Source: Trueperella pecoris (GTDB taxonomy: Bacteria; Actinomycetota; Actinomycetes; Actinomycetales; Actinomycetaceae). Taken from it: a DNA stretch of 64,000 nt. The stretch lies in assembly GCF_014926385.1 (NCBI RefSeq), contig NZ_CP053291.1, positions 620,001 through 684,000 on the forward strand, written 5' to 3'. Shown here one piece after another: positions 1 through 8,528 of the stretch (positions are counted from its first letter, which is position 1; each line of letters begins with the position of its first letter). A model generated the notes under the pieces. The model saw nothing but the letters and a program-made list of their open reading frames with translations, was not told the origin of the DNA and made no database searches. The position numbers were made by a program, and so were the translations under genes.

Positions 1-1
1 G

Positions 2-2152
2 CCTGGCCAGAAGATGTCGGCATACCCAACTGCGGCCATCCTTTGCCGAGCCCGAGATTATATGGAACCCGCTATCAAGGCGCTTGAAGAGGCGGGCGTG
101 CCCTACGAGGTGGTGGGCGGCGAGGCCCTCATTGAGAAGCCCGAGATTCGTCTCGTGCGCGCCCTGCTCGGATTGGGAGTCAACCCAGAGCGAAACGACC
201 TGGTCGTTCCGCTCTTGACGTTTTATGCCATCGGAGCCAAGGACATTGTGGCGTTGCATGCCTACGCCCGCGAGCTGGCGCGGCAAGCTTCCACCGGAGG
301 TAGCCAGGGCGAAGGCAGCCAGGACGTCCCAGCAAATCTCGTGGAAGCGCTCATGATGCTGCCTGCCACTCCGGTGGGGCTGAGCGAGGAGGCGCATCGG
401 CGCCTGCGTCACCTGGGCACGATTGTGAAAAAGGTGATCGCGAGCCGGCACCTGTCGGTTCCCGAAGCGATCACCACCGCTATCGGCCTGTTGGGGCTGG
501 AAGCACAAGCCAAATCCCGGCTTCAGGGCGGGGCCCGGGTTCAAGCGGCCTTGGCAAGTTTTGTCGGCCTCGGCGCGAAGTTTGCCTCCGACCTGCCAGG
601 TGCCACCCTTGCCTCCTTTGTCGAATGGGTAAATCTGCTCGAAGAGCATGAAAACGTTGGAGAGGGTGATGCAGGCGCGGATCTTTCCCTCTTCGACGAC
701 TCGTCGATTGAACCTGAATCGGGCGTGGTCCAACTGCTGACGATCCACGCCGCGAAGGGCCTGGAATGGGATCTTGTGGGAATCCCCGATATGAAGGCCG
801 GCGGGTTTGACGAAGACACGACCGAGGTGATGTGGCAGGAATCGAAGAGCTCGCTGCCATACGTCTTCCGCCAAGACTCTGCCTATCTGCCGGACTTCGT
901 TTTCGCTGATCGACTGGCGGGGTGTGACGCCATCGATGGCGAAGACAAGGTTGCGATCCTCACGGAGGTTTATGACTATCTTGCGGGCGCTTTCAAGTCG
1001 CACCACGTGGCCGAATCCCGCAGGCTTGCCTACGTGGCAGTCACACGACCAAGGGCTAGCCTCATCCTCGCCTCCTACGACCTCGTCGACGAGTCAAAGG
1101 CTGCCAAGGCGAGGACGGACCTTGTCAAGGAGCTCAATCTGCGCGCCGACGTCGTTCCTTATGAGCAAGCCGAAATGACCCGGAACGCCTTCATCGAGGA
1201 CGTCACGCACCTTGTTACGTCCTCGCCGGTCAACGACGCCGTCCTCACCGGTAGCGACCTCGACCGTTACGTGGCGCAGGCTGAGGAGAATATCGCCCAG
1301 CTGGGGGACGCGGTCTTCGATCCGGAGACCAAGCAATGGCCCGTCGATGTAGATCGTAGGGCTGACACCGTAGATGAAGTCCGGAATCTGACGACGCTTG
1401 ACCACGCGGCGCTCATTGACCAGTGGCGCCATGGCACCCAGGTGGTGTTGAGCGAACGAAACGCATATCCGCAGCAACCGGGACTCGCGCGCGACTACCT
1501 GACGGCGTCGGACGTGGTGGCTCTTGCCCAGAACGCGCAGAATTTCCTGGTTGAACAGCGTCGGCCCATCCCGCACCGACCGTCGCGTGCGGCGCGCACC
1601 GGCGTTCTCGTCCATGAGGCGATTGCGCACCATTTTGACTCGCCAGCGACTCTCGACGTCGATGCCGTAGCGTTCCCCGGCCAGATGCCCATCGACATGG
1701 ATGTTCATCTCACCGAAGCTCGCCGTGCCCAACTGCTGGCCCGCTTTGAGACTTCACGATTCGCACACTGCCCGCCCTTGGCGATAGAAGAGGCAATCGA
1801 CGTGCGGGTGGGACCCTATCCTGTTCGCTGCGTGATCGATGCCGTGCTGGACACATCCTTAATTGAGGGATTGCCGCAGGTCACGATCGTCGATTGGAAG
1901 ACGGGGCGGCGGCCGGGCGCTGAGCAAGTCGCCTCGCGGCAGTTTCAGCTGGGCCTATACCGGTTGGCGTGGTCCCGTTCTGCGGGGATTGACCTTGGTG
2001 AGATCGGTGCGTGCTTCTACTACCTCGGCGAAGACGATCCCGAATTGAGAGAACTGCACGCAGGCGACATGACCGGTGACGAGATCGCGGAGCAGATTCG
2101 CCGTCAGATCGCAGAAGGACAACGCCAGGGCAGTGTGGCGAGCTTCGTGTAG
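2..2152 (+). CDS. AdnB-like UvrD-family helicase with C-terminal nuclease (5' end outside window)
   Basis: Partial gene whose frame is open to the left edge, so the Walker A part lies outside. The visible 712+ residues carry a UvrD/Rep helicase C-terminal half: the LLTIHAAKGLEWD motif near residue 245 and the ESRRLAYVAVTRPR arginine-finger motif near 335. A RecB/Cas4-type PD-(D/E)xK nuclease follows: LVHEA histidine near 535, VDWKTG near 625 and the QFQLGLYRLA helix after it. Such proteins process double-strand breaks as AdnAB heterodimers in actinobacteria. The LP-x-x-x-R-x-D segment after the AKGLEWD motif resembles AdnB more than AdnA, but I cannot separate the two firmly. It would act in the cytoplasm on DNA ends and no frameshift is visible. 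The next gene is a prophage remnant. Confidence 0.85.
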   Translation, partial: PGQKMSAYPTAAILCRARDYMEPAIKALEEAGVPYEVVGGEALIEKPEIRLVRALLGLGVNPERNDLVVPLLTFYAIGAKDIVALHAYARELARQASTGGSQGEGSQDVPANLVEALMMLPATPVGLSEEAHRRLRHLGTIVKKVIASRHLSVPEAITTAIGLLGLEAQAKSRLQGGARVQAALASFVGLGAKFASDLPGATLASFVEWVNLLEEHENVGEGDAGADLSLFDDSSIEPESGVVQLLTIHAAKGLEWDLVGIPDMKAGGFDEDTTEVMWQESKSSLPYVFRQDSAYLPDFVFADRLAGCDAIDGEDKVAILTEVYDYLAGAFKSHHVAESRRLAYVAVTRPRASLILASYDLVDESKAAKARTDLVKELNLRADVVPYEQAEMTRNAFIEDVTHLVTSSPVNDAVLTGSDLDRYVAQAEENIAQLGDAVFDPETKQWPVDVDRRADTVDEVRNLTTLDHAALIDQWRHGTQVVLSERNAYPQQPGLARDYLTASDVVALAQNAQNFLVEQRRPIPHRPSRAARTGVLVHEAIAHHFDSPATLDVDAVAFPGQMPIDMDVHLTEARRAQLLARFETSRFAHCPPLAIEEAIDVRVGPYPVRCVIDAVLDTSLIEGLPQVTIVDWKTGRRPGAEQVASRQFQLGLYRLAWSRSAGIDLGEIGACFYYLGEDDPELRELHAGDMTGDEIAEQIRRQIAEGQRQGSVASFV

Positions 2153-2217
2153 GCGCGATGCCGGTGGGTACCCCTCGCCCCGGCCCGGCTCCCCTCGCTC
2201 CGTCACCGCTGGCTCCG

Positions 2218-2261
2218 GCTGTATTAAGCTGGCCCGCGCTGTATTAACCTACGCCAGATTA
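2218..2261. repeat. Palindromic intergenic repeat, copy A (right arm truncated)
   Basis: Two 20-nt units each begin GCTGTATTAA (2218 and 2238). The second runs through CCTACGCCAGATTA to 2261 and then stops matching. Its reverse complement agrees base for base, over 24 nt, with the pre-insertion site rebuilt from the two flanks of the IS30 element at 56603-58073. In that rebuilt site the sequence continues ATACAGC to complete a stem-loop; here it is replaced by GTAGGG, so the repeat is broken just before the prophage remnant begins. Function unknown; it could be a transcript-end hairpin or a REP-like element. Confidence 0.7.
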
Positions 2262-2294
2262 GTAGGGTGCCGCCCGTGTGCCGCCTTGTTGTGA

Positions 2295-3185
2295 GCCAGT
2301 TTCATCAAGGATACCAAGGATTATCAGGTGGCGTTGGCGCGGGTTGCTTCGGTCGCGGTGCGTTTCGTGCGCCAACACGGTCGTGACGTCGTAGACAGCT
2401 CTGTGAGGAAGTATCCTCACGTCCTGTATGCTCGCGTGCCTTCCGGTAGTCATACGTGCTCGTTTTGCATGATCCTTGCGTCGCGTGGCCCTGTTTATGG
2501 CACGAAGCAGGATGCTGGCGGGCCGGGCAACCGCTATCACACTGATTGTGACTGTCTGGTGGTTCCGATGCGTGGCCGGTGGGAGCCAGACCGTACGGCG
2601 CCGTCAGGGATGCGCTGGCACGGTGAAACAGTCGACGGTTACGACCACGAAAAGCTCTATGTTGAGGAGTACAAGCCATATTGGCGTGACGGCGACTCGA
2701 TTGAAGCGGTTATCCGTCGCAGGGATAAAGCGATCGCTTTAGCGGAAAAGCGTAAACGTGAAGCGCGTAAAGGCATTCTCGTGAAACCGCGTAAGCCAAC
2801 GAAAGTGATCTTTGAGCCTGGTGCAGAAAGAGGGGCAAAGCCGCAAGATATAGTAACTGCTGAGCCCCTTGCTCATCACGGTTTTACAGTTGTCATCAAG
2901 GCAATTGACCGAACACCTGGCGCAAAGAATCCTGACTATCTGATAGGTGGAGAGGTTTGGGAGATGAAGGCGCCGGAGGGCAGTTCTGAGAAGAATACTA
3001 TTTCTGGGCAGTTTAAAAGGGCTAGAAAACAGGCGTCGAGGTTGGTTCTTGATCTTGGGCGCATTAAGCTTGACGAACGTGTCGCTAAATCTCAGGCAAT
3101 CGAACGCTTTTATGGGCAGAATAAGTTGACGCACTTGCTCATTGTTACGAAGTCGCGCGAGGTGTTCCTTTACACTCTTGGCTAG
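2295..3185 (+). CDS. Phage minor capsid (VG15/MuF-like) protein fused to a CdiA-like nuclease toxin domain
   Basis: The likely start is GTG at 2328 (285 residues). The frame is open back to 2295 and reads on naturally, so the original N-terminus may be lost. Residues about 1-85 resemble actinophage minor head proteins: a basic helix, then RVPSGSHTCSFCMILASRGP and YHTDCDC, i.e. Cys pairs with a His as in VG15-type capsid proteins. After a charged linker (110-165) the last ~110 residues contain NPDYLIGGEVWEMKAP and a K/R-Q-rich helix, then an ILIVTK-type strand. This matches my recollection of the CdiA C-terminal tRNase domain (PD...E-x-K nuclease-like). The gene sits where minor-head genes lie in phage head modules, upstream of scaffold and capsid. 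The linkage suggests a virion-carried or polymorphic toxin; activity is inferred. Confidence 0.75.
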   Translation, partial: ASFIKDTKDYQVALARVASVAVRFVRQHGRDVVDSSVRKYPHVLYARVPSGSHTCSFCMILASRGPVYGTKQDAGGPGNRYHTDCDCLVVPMRGRWEPDRTAPSGMRWHGETVDGYDHEKLYVEEYKPYWRDGDSIEAVIRRRDKAIALAEKRKREARKGILVKPRKPTKVIFEPGAERGAKPQDIVTAEPLAHHGFTVVIKAIDRTPGAKNPDYLIGGEVWEMKAPEGSSEKNTISGQFKRARKQASRLVLDLGRIKLDERVAKSQAIERFYGQNKLTHLLIVTKSREVFLYTLG

Positions 3186-3311
3186 CCGGGGTAGCATTCT
3201 AGTTGGAGGCGCCGCCGTCCCACTAGGCTGATTAGCTCGGGAAGGCTTGCGCCGCCACTTTATTTCCCACCATTAGGTTTGGCAGGCAAGAGACAGGGTG
3301 GACGATGTTAA

Positions 3312-3587
3312 ATGGCTAATTTTGATGAGCTCATTGAAATCATTATTGCGGTGTATGTTCCGCAGATGTCGCCAGTCGCCGCTTCCATGATCAAGAACGA
3401 TCTTGAACAACAGGATTACGATTTTGCGGTCGATAGCTTTCTTCAGTTCACACTTTTGGAGGATATTGACGTGCCTGCCGAGATCCTCGCCGACATTGAA
3501 TATGAAGTTCATGCTGCCTGGGATCCAGAGCTCACTGAGCGAACTCTTGGCTGGATTGCCAAGCATCGGGCCAGATCAAGCACGTAG
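3312..3587 (+). CDS. Small acidic protein, candidate immunity protein for the capsid-fused toxin
   Basis: This 91-residue protein starts at ATG 3312 and is rich in Asp/Glu (runs around residues 4-9, 29-35 and 48-63), with no signal peptide or membrane segment. I do not recognise a family. Its role is inferred from position: it is the first gene after the toxin-tipped minor capsid gene, on the same strand, separated by 126 nt, and lies where phage head modules do not need an extra gene. Small acidic proteins encoded directly downstream are typical partners of basic nuclease toxins. The reading frame is intact, unlike the capsid gene downstream. It could instead be an unrelated phage protein. 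Confidence 0.5.
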   Translation: MANFDELIEIIIAVYVPQMSPVAASMIKNDLEQQDYDFAVDSFLQFTLLEDIDVPAEILADIEYEVHAAWDPELTERTLGWIAKHRARSST

Positions 3588-3692
3588 CATCTCTGAATTC
3601 TTATAAGTGTCCGCCCTGACTTTTTGGGGCGTATTTTCCCCATCCGCTGCACAGTGGGTGGGATTTTTTATACCCGCACGGGAGGAAAACCA

Positions 3693-4163
3693 ATGGAAAC
3701 CACTGATAACCACAACGAGACGTCGTCCGAGGCCGAGGCCCCTGCACAGGAGCAGCAGGTTGATTGGAAGGCGGAGGCACGCAAGTGGGAAGCACGCGCA
3801 AAAGAGAACCGTGCGGCAGCCACGAAGCTTGCCGAGCTCGAGGAAGCGGCGAAGACGACCGAGCAGAAGCAGGCCGAGAAGCTCGCGAAGCTCGAAGCGG
3901 AGAACGCCGCATACCGCAAGCGTGACCAGGTAGCCGCATGGGCGGCAGAGATCACGGACGGGACGGCTATCCCTGCCGGTGTGCTGCGCGGGGAGACACG
4001 CGAGGATCTGCAGGAGCATTTCGACCCGCTCTCCAAGCTCATCACCGTCAAAGAACCAGTGAAGCCGTCCGTTTTTCCTGGCTACGAAAAGGAGCCCGAA
4101 GCCTCGAGTGAGGGTTCGTGGATTTCCCAACTATTCGCTAACGCCCGCAACCAGCAGGGCTAA
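3693..4163 (+). CDS. Phage capsid scaffolding protein
   Basis: Start chosen at ATG 3693, which follows a strong GGAGG site at about 3681-3685; the open frame begins earlier without a good site. The 156-residue product is highly charged and mostly helical. A long coiled-coil rich in Ala/Glu/Lys spans residues about 20-80 (ARKWEARAKENRAAATKLAE and onward), followed by a Pro-containing tail ending SWISQLFANARNQQG. This is the usual look of siphovirus scaffold (GP20-like) proteins that template procapsid assembly. It stands directly upstream of a major-capsid gene start, the canonical order. With the capsid gene broken it cannot serve assembly here. Confidence 0.75.
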   Translation: METTDNHNETSSEAEAPAQEQQVDWKAEARKWEARAKENRAAATKLAELEEAAKTTEQKQAEKLAKLEAENAAYRKRDQVAAWAAEITDGTAIPAGVLRGETREDLQEHFDPLSKLITVKEPVKPSVFPGYEKEPEASSEGSWISQLFANARNQQG

Positions 4164-4187
4164 ATTTTTTGAAAGGAGGAGCCACAC

Positions 4188-4385
4188 ATGGCTCTCATTA
4201 GCACCGATAGCGTGAAGGCGTTCCTTCCGCACAACGTTGCCGACGGCATGATCAAGGAGACCCAGTCTCTGTCCACTATTGCCCGCCTGTTTGGCCGTGA
4301 GCCGATCTAGTTCCGCAATGTTGACCACATTGCTTTTTGGAACGTCCGCGTAATGAATTCGTTGAAGAACGCTAGATGTCGGCAA
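4188..4385 (+). pseudogene. Phage major capsid protein, 5' remnant with premature stop
   Basis: An AAAGGAGG ribosome site precedes ATG 4188. The first 40 codons give an N-terminus typical of HK97-fold major capsid proteins (MALISTDSVKAFLPHNVADG, then LSTIARLFGREP). A TAG at 4308-4310 ends the frame. The same frame continues FRNVDHIAF, which still looks like capsid sequence, then loses similarity by about 4350, and the adjoining gene's stop follows at 4390. Both a nonsense codon and a large 3' deletion are therefore present. This marks the right end of the prophage remnant. Confidence 0.7.
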
Positions 4386-4389
4386 ATGG

Positions 4390-5382
4390 TTAAAGCCGTG
4401 GCGCCTCATCCGCGCCATCGGCATCGAGCGTGTCGACTTGGCTGACTGACCAGGTCGGTCCGGGTACCAGCCCGGGGTCGGCTTCGACGTCGGCCGCGAG
4501 GCTGTCCATCATCGTCCGAGCTTCGTCGACAATCGCGGCGTCCTTGCGGCGGGCTCCGAAGAGCATCCAGCGGGCGAGAGCCAATTCTGAAATCAGGACT
4601 GCGCGGTTGAAGAAGTTCTCGTCCAGCGTTTGGCCGATGGCATTTTCGTATGACTCGACCACGGCATTAAAGAGCGTCTCGTCTAGTCCCGAAAAGAGCG
4701 AAGCGAAATCGAGGGCGGGATCACCTACGTGTGCGGACCCGAAGCCGAGGACACACGAAACGGACCCGTCCGACCACATGAATTGATCGGGGCCAATATC
4801 GCCGTGAACCACGCACGGGGTGAAATCCCATTGCTCGGCCACCTCGAGGGCATTCTCCCAACGACGCCGAAGAACGGTCGGTAGCGCAGATGTGGCGTCG
4901 GCGTCGTGAAGGTCTGCCAAGAGTCGGCGCCGTGTTGTCTGCGCGTCGTAGGAGGGAAGGCCAGCTGCTTCGATGGTCTCGCGGGGGAGTTGATGAAGGG
5001 CGGCGAGTACGCGCCCGAGCTCGTGCGCGCCGTCGAGGTCGAGGTTGTCAAAGTCGCGCTCGCGACCCATGGGGGCTACGTAGATGACCGCCCGTCCGTC
5101 ATTGACTTGGGCGAATCCGGCCGGTCGCATGACGTCGAAGGGGAGCAGACCTTGGCGAAGGGACTCGAGGAGGGCCGGTGCGATGGCGGCCTCGGCTTCG
5201 ATCATCGCGCCGGCGATGGCGTGGAGGGGATACTTGACGATCCACCGGCGACCCTTGGCATCGATGACTCCGCCGTATTGAAAATCGGCGGTGCGGGTGT
5301 ATGGGCCGCGGACGCCCACCGCTTCGAGGCCGTCGATGGCTGAAACGGCTATGGCTGCGAGCTTGTAGGGAGTCTTGTTCAC
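4390..5382 (-). CDS. APH/macrolide-kinase-fold protein with altered catalytic motif
   Basis: The likely start is GTG at 5382 behind a GGAAAG site (330 residues); an upstream ATG at 5460 extends into poor sequence. It has the aminoglycoside-phosphotransferase fold: a lysine-bearing RWIVKYP strand near residue 52, a CVVHGDIGPDQ Brenner-like motif near 210 and GDPALDFASL near 235. Two usual catalytic positions differ. The residue normally Asn after HGD is Gln, and the metal-binding Asp of the DFG/IDW strand is Gly (VLGFGSAH, codon GGC, one base from GAC). It may be a pseudokinase or recently inactivated. Actinobacteria often carry such a gene beside the AdnAB helicase genes; the substrate is unknown. 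Confidence 0.75.
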   Translation of the reverse strand: MNKTPYKLAAIAVSAIDGLEAVGVRGPYTRTADFQYGGVIDAKGRRWIVKYPLHAIAGAMIEAEAAIAPALLESLRQGLLPFDVMRPAGFAQVNDGRAVIYVAPMGRERDFDNLDLDGAHELGRVLAALHQLPRETIEAAGLPSYDAQTTRRRLLADLHDADATSALPTVLRRRWENALEVAEQWDFTPCVVHGDIGPDQFMWSDGSVSCVLGFGSAHVGDPALDFASLFSGLDETLFNAVVESYENAIGQTLDENFFNRAVLISELALARWMLFGARRKDAAIVDEARTMMDSLAADVEADPGLVPGPTWSVSQVDTLDADGADEAPRL

Positions 5383-5540
5383 CTTTCCACGGTAGCGACA
5401 TTCGTGGCGATCAGCGGTGATTACACGCCCAGCGGGAAGAGTGAGATGACCAATTACCATAAAGTGGAAATTAGCGAACTAATTCTCCACAGCTGTGGGT
5501 AGTTTGAATCGCACTTTCGATTTTCTTCTAGCCTGCGAAT

Positions 5541-6806
5541 GTGAACAGAGAACTCGGCGAGGTCAATCCCGCAAGCGCAATCGCATGGCTCGATGAGCGG
5601 GTGCGCGAACTCGTCCGCTCCTCTCGAATCGATCCGCAGCTGAACACGGACGCCCTCGAACGCCTCATTGACGATGCCTTAGCAGAATATGAGGATCTGA
5701 CGGTCGCGGGGGCGGTGAGCCCCATGAGCGACGCCGATTCCGCGCGCCGAAGGCTCCGTGACGATATTGGAGGATTCGGTCCGCTTCAGGTGCTTATTGA
5801 TGACCCACAGATCGAGGAGATTTGGATCAACGAGCCCGGGAGGGTGTTCTATGCACGGGACGGTGTTAGCCAGCTGTCCAACATCGTTCTCGAAGATAGG
5901 CAAGTGAGGGATCTCGTTGAGCGCATGTTGCGGGCCTCGGGGCGCAGGCTCGATCTCTCGCAGCCATTTGTTGACGCGGCGTTGCATTCCGGCGAGCGTC
6001 TCCACGTGGCGATTCCGGACATCACTCGCAAGTACTGGGCTATCAATATTCGCAAATACATAGTCCGGCCTCGCAGACTTCGGCAGCTTGTGGAGCTGGG
6101 AACGCTGTCCGATCAGGCCGCGTCTTTTCTCGATGCCGCCATCGACTGTGGGCTCAACGTGATCGTCTCGGGTGCGACTCAGGCCGGCAAGACCACTTTT
6201 CTTCGCGCCTTACTCGGTGCGATCCCACCCGGTCAACGCGTGATTACCGCGGAGGAAGTCTTTGAGCTTAACCTCGCCCATCGCGACGTTGTCGCCATGC
6301 AGACCCGGCCAGCAAATCTCGAGGATCGTGGTGAGATCACCTTGCGTAGGCTCGTACGGGAATCGTTGCGCATGCGTCCAGACCGCATCGTCATTGGGGA
6401 AGTGCGCCAGGCCGAAGCTTTCGACATGCTCATCGCCCTGAATTCGGGGATTCCCGGTGCGTGCACGATTCACGCCAATTCGGCCCGCGATGCCGTGAAC
6501 AAGCTAAGCGTGCTTCCGTTGCTTGCTGGAGAAAACGTCACGGCTGACTTCGTCCTTCCGACCGTGGCAAGCACCATTGACCTCCTCGTCCATCTTCACC
6601 GTGACCGGGACGGGAGGAGGCGCGTCCGTGAGATCGTAGGGCTCACGGGCCGGATGGAGGGTGACGTCGTCGAGACGAGCGAAATCTTCGTTGACCGTGG
6701 TCAGGGGATCGAACGCGGCGCTGGCTACGTGCCCCACCCAGAACTTTTCGACGAACGCGGTTACGATCTGCGCGTCCTGCTGGGAGGCGAGCGATGGCTT
6801 TTGTGA
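5541..6806 (+). CDS. tadA: Tad/Flp pilus assembly ATPase (TadA/CpaF)
   Basis: Secretion ATPase of 421 residues starting at GTG 5541, the first gene of the tad operon and divergent from the kinase-fold gene. The N-terminal domain includes IGGFGPLQVLIDDPQIEEIW near residue 75. Walker A is GATQAGKTT near 215, a Walker B/Asp-box segment RIVIGEVRQAEAFDML lies near 280, and ACTIHANSARDA follows with the conserved His. It would hexamerise at the inner face of the membrane and drive assembly of Flp-type pili with TadB and TadC. It overlaps tadB by 13 nt, indicating translational coupling. Confidence 0.92.
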   Translation: MNRELGEVNPASAIAWLDERVRELVRSSRIDPQLNTDALERLIDDALAEYEDLTVAGAVSPMSDADSARRRLRDDIGGFGPLQVLIDDPQIEEIWINEPGRVFYARDGVSQLSNIVLEDRQVRDLVERMLRASGRRLDLSQPFVDAALHSGERLHVAIPDITRKYWAINIRKYIVRPRRLRQLVELGTLSDQAASFLDAAIDCGLNVIVSGATQAGKTTFLRALLGAIPPGQRVITAEEVFELNLAHRDVVAMQTRPANLEDRGEITLRRLVRESLRMRPDRIVIGEVRQAEAFDMLIALNSGIPGACTIHANSARDAVNKLSVLPLLAGENVTADFVLPTVASTIDLLVHLHRDRDGRRRVREIVGLTGRMEGDVVETSEIFVDRGQGIERGAGYVPHPELFDERGYDLRVLLGGERWLL

Positions 6807-7618
6807 TCGGAACGCTGATGGGCCTGGGTGTCTACCTTATCGGCTTGGCTTACCGCAGCCCCCGTGACATGGCTTTTCCAGCCAAGCTGTGGGCACGAAT
6901 GTGGCCTGCGCTCGTGGCTGGCATTGCAGGCTTTCTTCTTGCCCGCATGATTTCTCAGTCTGTGCCGATATCGCTTGCGATCGCGGTCCTCGGTGCGGCA
7001 ATCCCGGGCCTCTGGCGAGGTTCTCGTGAACGACGGCGCAAGGAGCTGCTGCGTGACGTCTGGCCCGAAGTGATTGACGACGTCGTAGCGAACGTTCGCG
7101 TCGGGTTGCCGATAGGCGAGTCGCTCGCGCTGTTGGCTGTACGTGGGCCCGAAGTGATGCGTCCGGCATTTACGCAGTTCGCACAGTATCTGCGAGCGGA
7201 CGGCCGCCTTGATCCGGCCCTCGATGAGCTGAAGAGCACCCTCGCCGATCCGATGACTGATCGGATTCTCGAGTCGTTGCGGCTTGCACACGACCTCGGA
7301 AGTAGGGACCTGTCCTCAACCCTTGCAAGCCTTGCCAAGCTCGTCCGTGAGGATAATCGGGCACGTGGGGAGTTGCTCGCTCGCCAGTCGTGGACTGTCA
7401 ACGGTGCGCGGCTGGCTGCTGTTGCTCCCTGGGCTATGCTCCTGCTCTTTTCCACGCGGCCAGGCACGATCGAGGCGTTTACGACGTCGACCGGCGTGGC
7501 GATCCTCGTGGGCGGCTTTGTTCTGACCTTGTTTGCGTACTGGCTCATGCTGCGCCTCGGGCGTCTGCCTGAGGACGAGCGCATCTTCGGCAATTCCGGA
7601 GGGATGCAACGTGGTTAG
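6794..7618 (+). CDS. tadB: Tad pilus membrane platform protein TadB (GspF-like)
   Basis: 274 residues, ATG 6794 inside the end of tadA. Two hydrophobic segments at the N-terminus (residues about 2-16 and 36-70) and two at the C-terminus (about 212-228 and 238-256) bracket a cytoplasmic GspF-type helical domain. That domain carries WPEVIDDVVANVRVGLPIGE and the later ESLRLAHDLGSRDLSSTLAS. This is the standard TadB arrangement: a polytopic platform that couples the ATPase to pilin extrusion. It overlaps the next gene by 8 nt. Confidence 0.88.
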   Translation: MAFVIGTLMGLGVYLIGLAYRSPRDMAFPAKLWARMWPALVAGIAGFLLARMISQSVPISLAIAVLGAAIPGLWRGSRERRRKELLRDVWPEVIDDVVANVRVGLPIGESLALLAVRGPEVMRPAFTQFAQYLRADGRLDPALDELKSTLADPMTDRILESLRLAHDLGSRDLSSTLASLAKLVREDNRARGELLARQSWTVNGARLAAVAPWAMLLLFSTRPGTIEAFTTSTGVAILVGGFVLTLFAYWLMLRLGRLPEDERIFGNSGGMQRG

Positions 7619-8477
7619 CGGGTTCATCATCGGTGCGGCGTTCTGGGCCGGCATCCTCCTCGTGTTCCTCGCGTTGTTCTACAAGCCAGCACAGCTCGCC
7701 ACGCGCGTGTTGCCCTACGTGGCCACACGTCCCAGGCGGCCGGCTCCACGGCGGCGCGTGAAGGCGCTGGTGGCCAAGGCACTTGACGCCGTCGGCTCGA
7801 CCAACGCTTCCGTCGAACGTCGTACCAACCTCCTTGGCGATCTTTCGCTCTCGGATTTCCGGGTCAGACAACTCCAATGGGGAACTGCGGGATTCGCTTT
7901 TGGAGCCCTTCTGGCGTTTGCCCTGGTGATGCGTGGGGCGCCAGTCGTTGTGGCGCTTGTCAGCATTGCCTTGAGCCTAGGCGCGGGCGTCCTTGGAGCG
8001 GACTGGGATTTGTCTGCGCGCGTGCGCAGGCGCCAGAAGGCCTACACTGCCCAGCTCCCAGACGTGGTGGAGATCCTAGCGCTCGCGGCGGCATCAGGAG
8101 AATCTGTTCGGGTTGCGATCGAACGCGTGTGTGCCATCGGCGAGGGCGAGATCGTGGACGAACTACGTCGCACAATGAGCGAGGTTCACGCCGGCCAGCC
8201 ACTGACGGGCGCATTGAGCGAAATGGGGCAACGCTCCGGGAACCGCCATGTGGCCCGGTTTAGCGAGGCAATCGTCACGGCGCTCGAGCAGGGGAGCGGG
8301 CTCGCGGCTTCTCTCCACGCCCAGGCGTGCGATACGCGCGATGCGGCACGGCGAGAGCTACTCGAGACCGGAGGCAAAGCTGAGATCGCCATGATGGTGC
8401 CGGTCGTCTTCATCATCATGCCGCTAACCGTGGTCTTTACCGTGTTCCCAGCGCTCCAAGCGCTGAACCTGAACTAG
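7611..8477 (+). CDS. tadC: Tad pilus membrane platform protein TadC (GspF-like)
   Basis: The start is taken as GTG 7611, overlapping the tadB stop; the longer open frame to 7533 lies within tadB and is not needed. The 288-residue product has an N-terminal membrane helix (residues about 4-22), two central helices (about 90-130), then the GspF-like segment LPDVVEILALAAASGESVRV and a C-terminal helix (MVPVVFIIMPLTVVFTVFPA). It pairs with TadB as the second platform subunit. It closes the assembly part of the operon; pilin-like genes follow after 51 nt. Confidence 0.87.
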   Translation: MVSGFIIGAAFWAGILLVFLALFYKPAQLATRVLPYVATRPRRPAPRRRVKALVAKALDAVGSTNASVERRTNLLGDLSLSDFRVRQLQWGTAGFAFGALLAFALVMRGAPVVVALVSIALSLGAGVLGADWDLSARVRRRQKAYTAQLPDVVEILALAAASGESVRVAIERVCAIGEGEIVDELRRTMSEVHAGQPLTGALSEMGQRSGNRHVARFSEAIVTALEQGSGLAASLHAQACDTRDAARRELLETGGKAEIAMMVPVVFIIMPLTVVFTVFPALQALNLN

Positions 8478-8528
8478 TCCGCATACTGAGCCCCAATCAA
8501 ACTGAACTTCGACCAAAAGGAGAATCCC

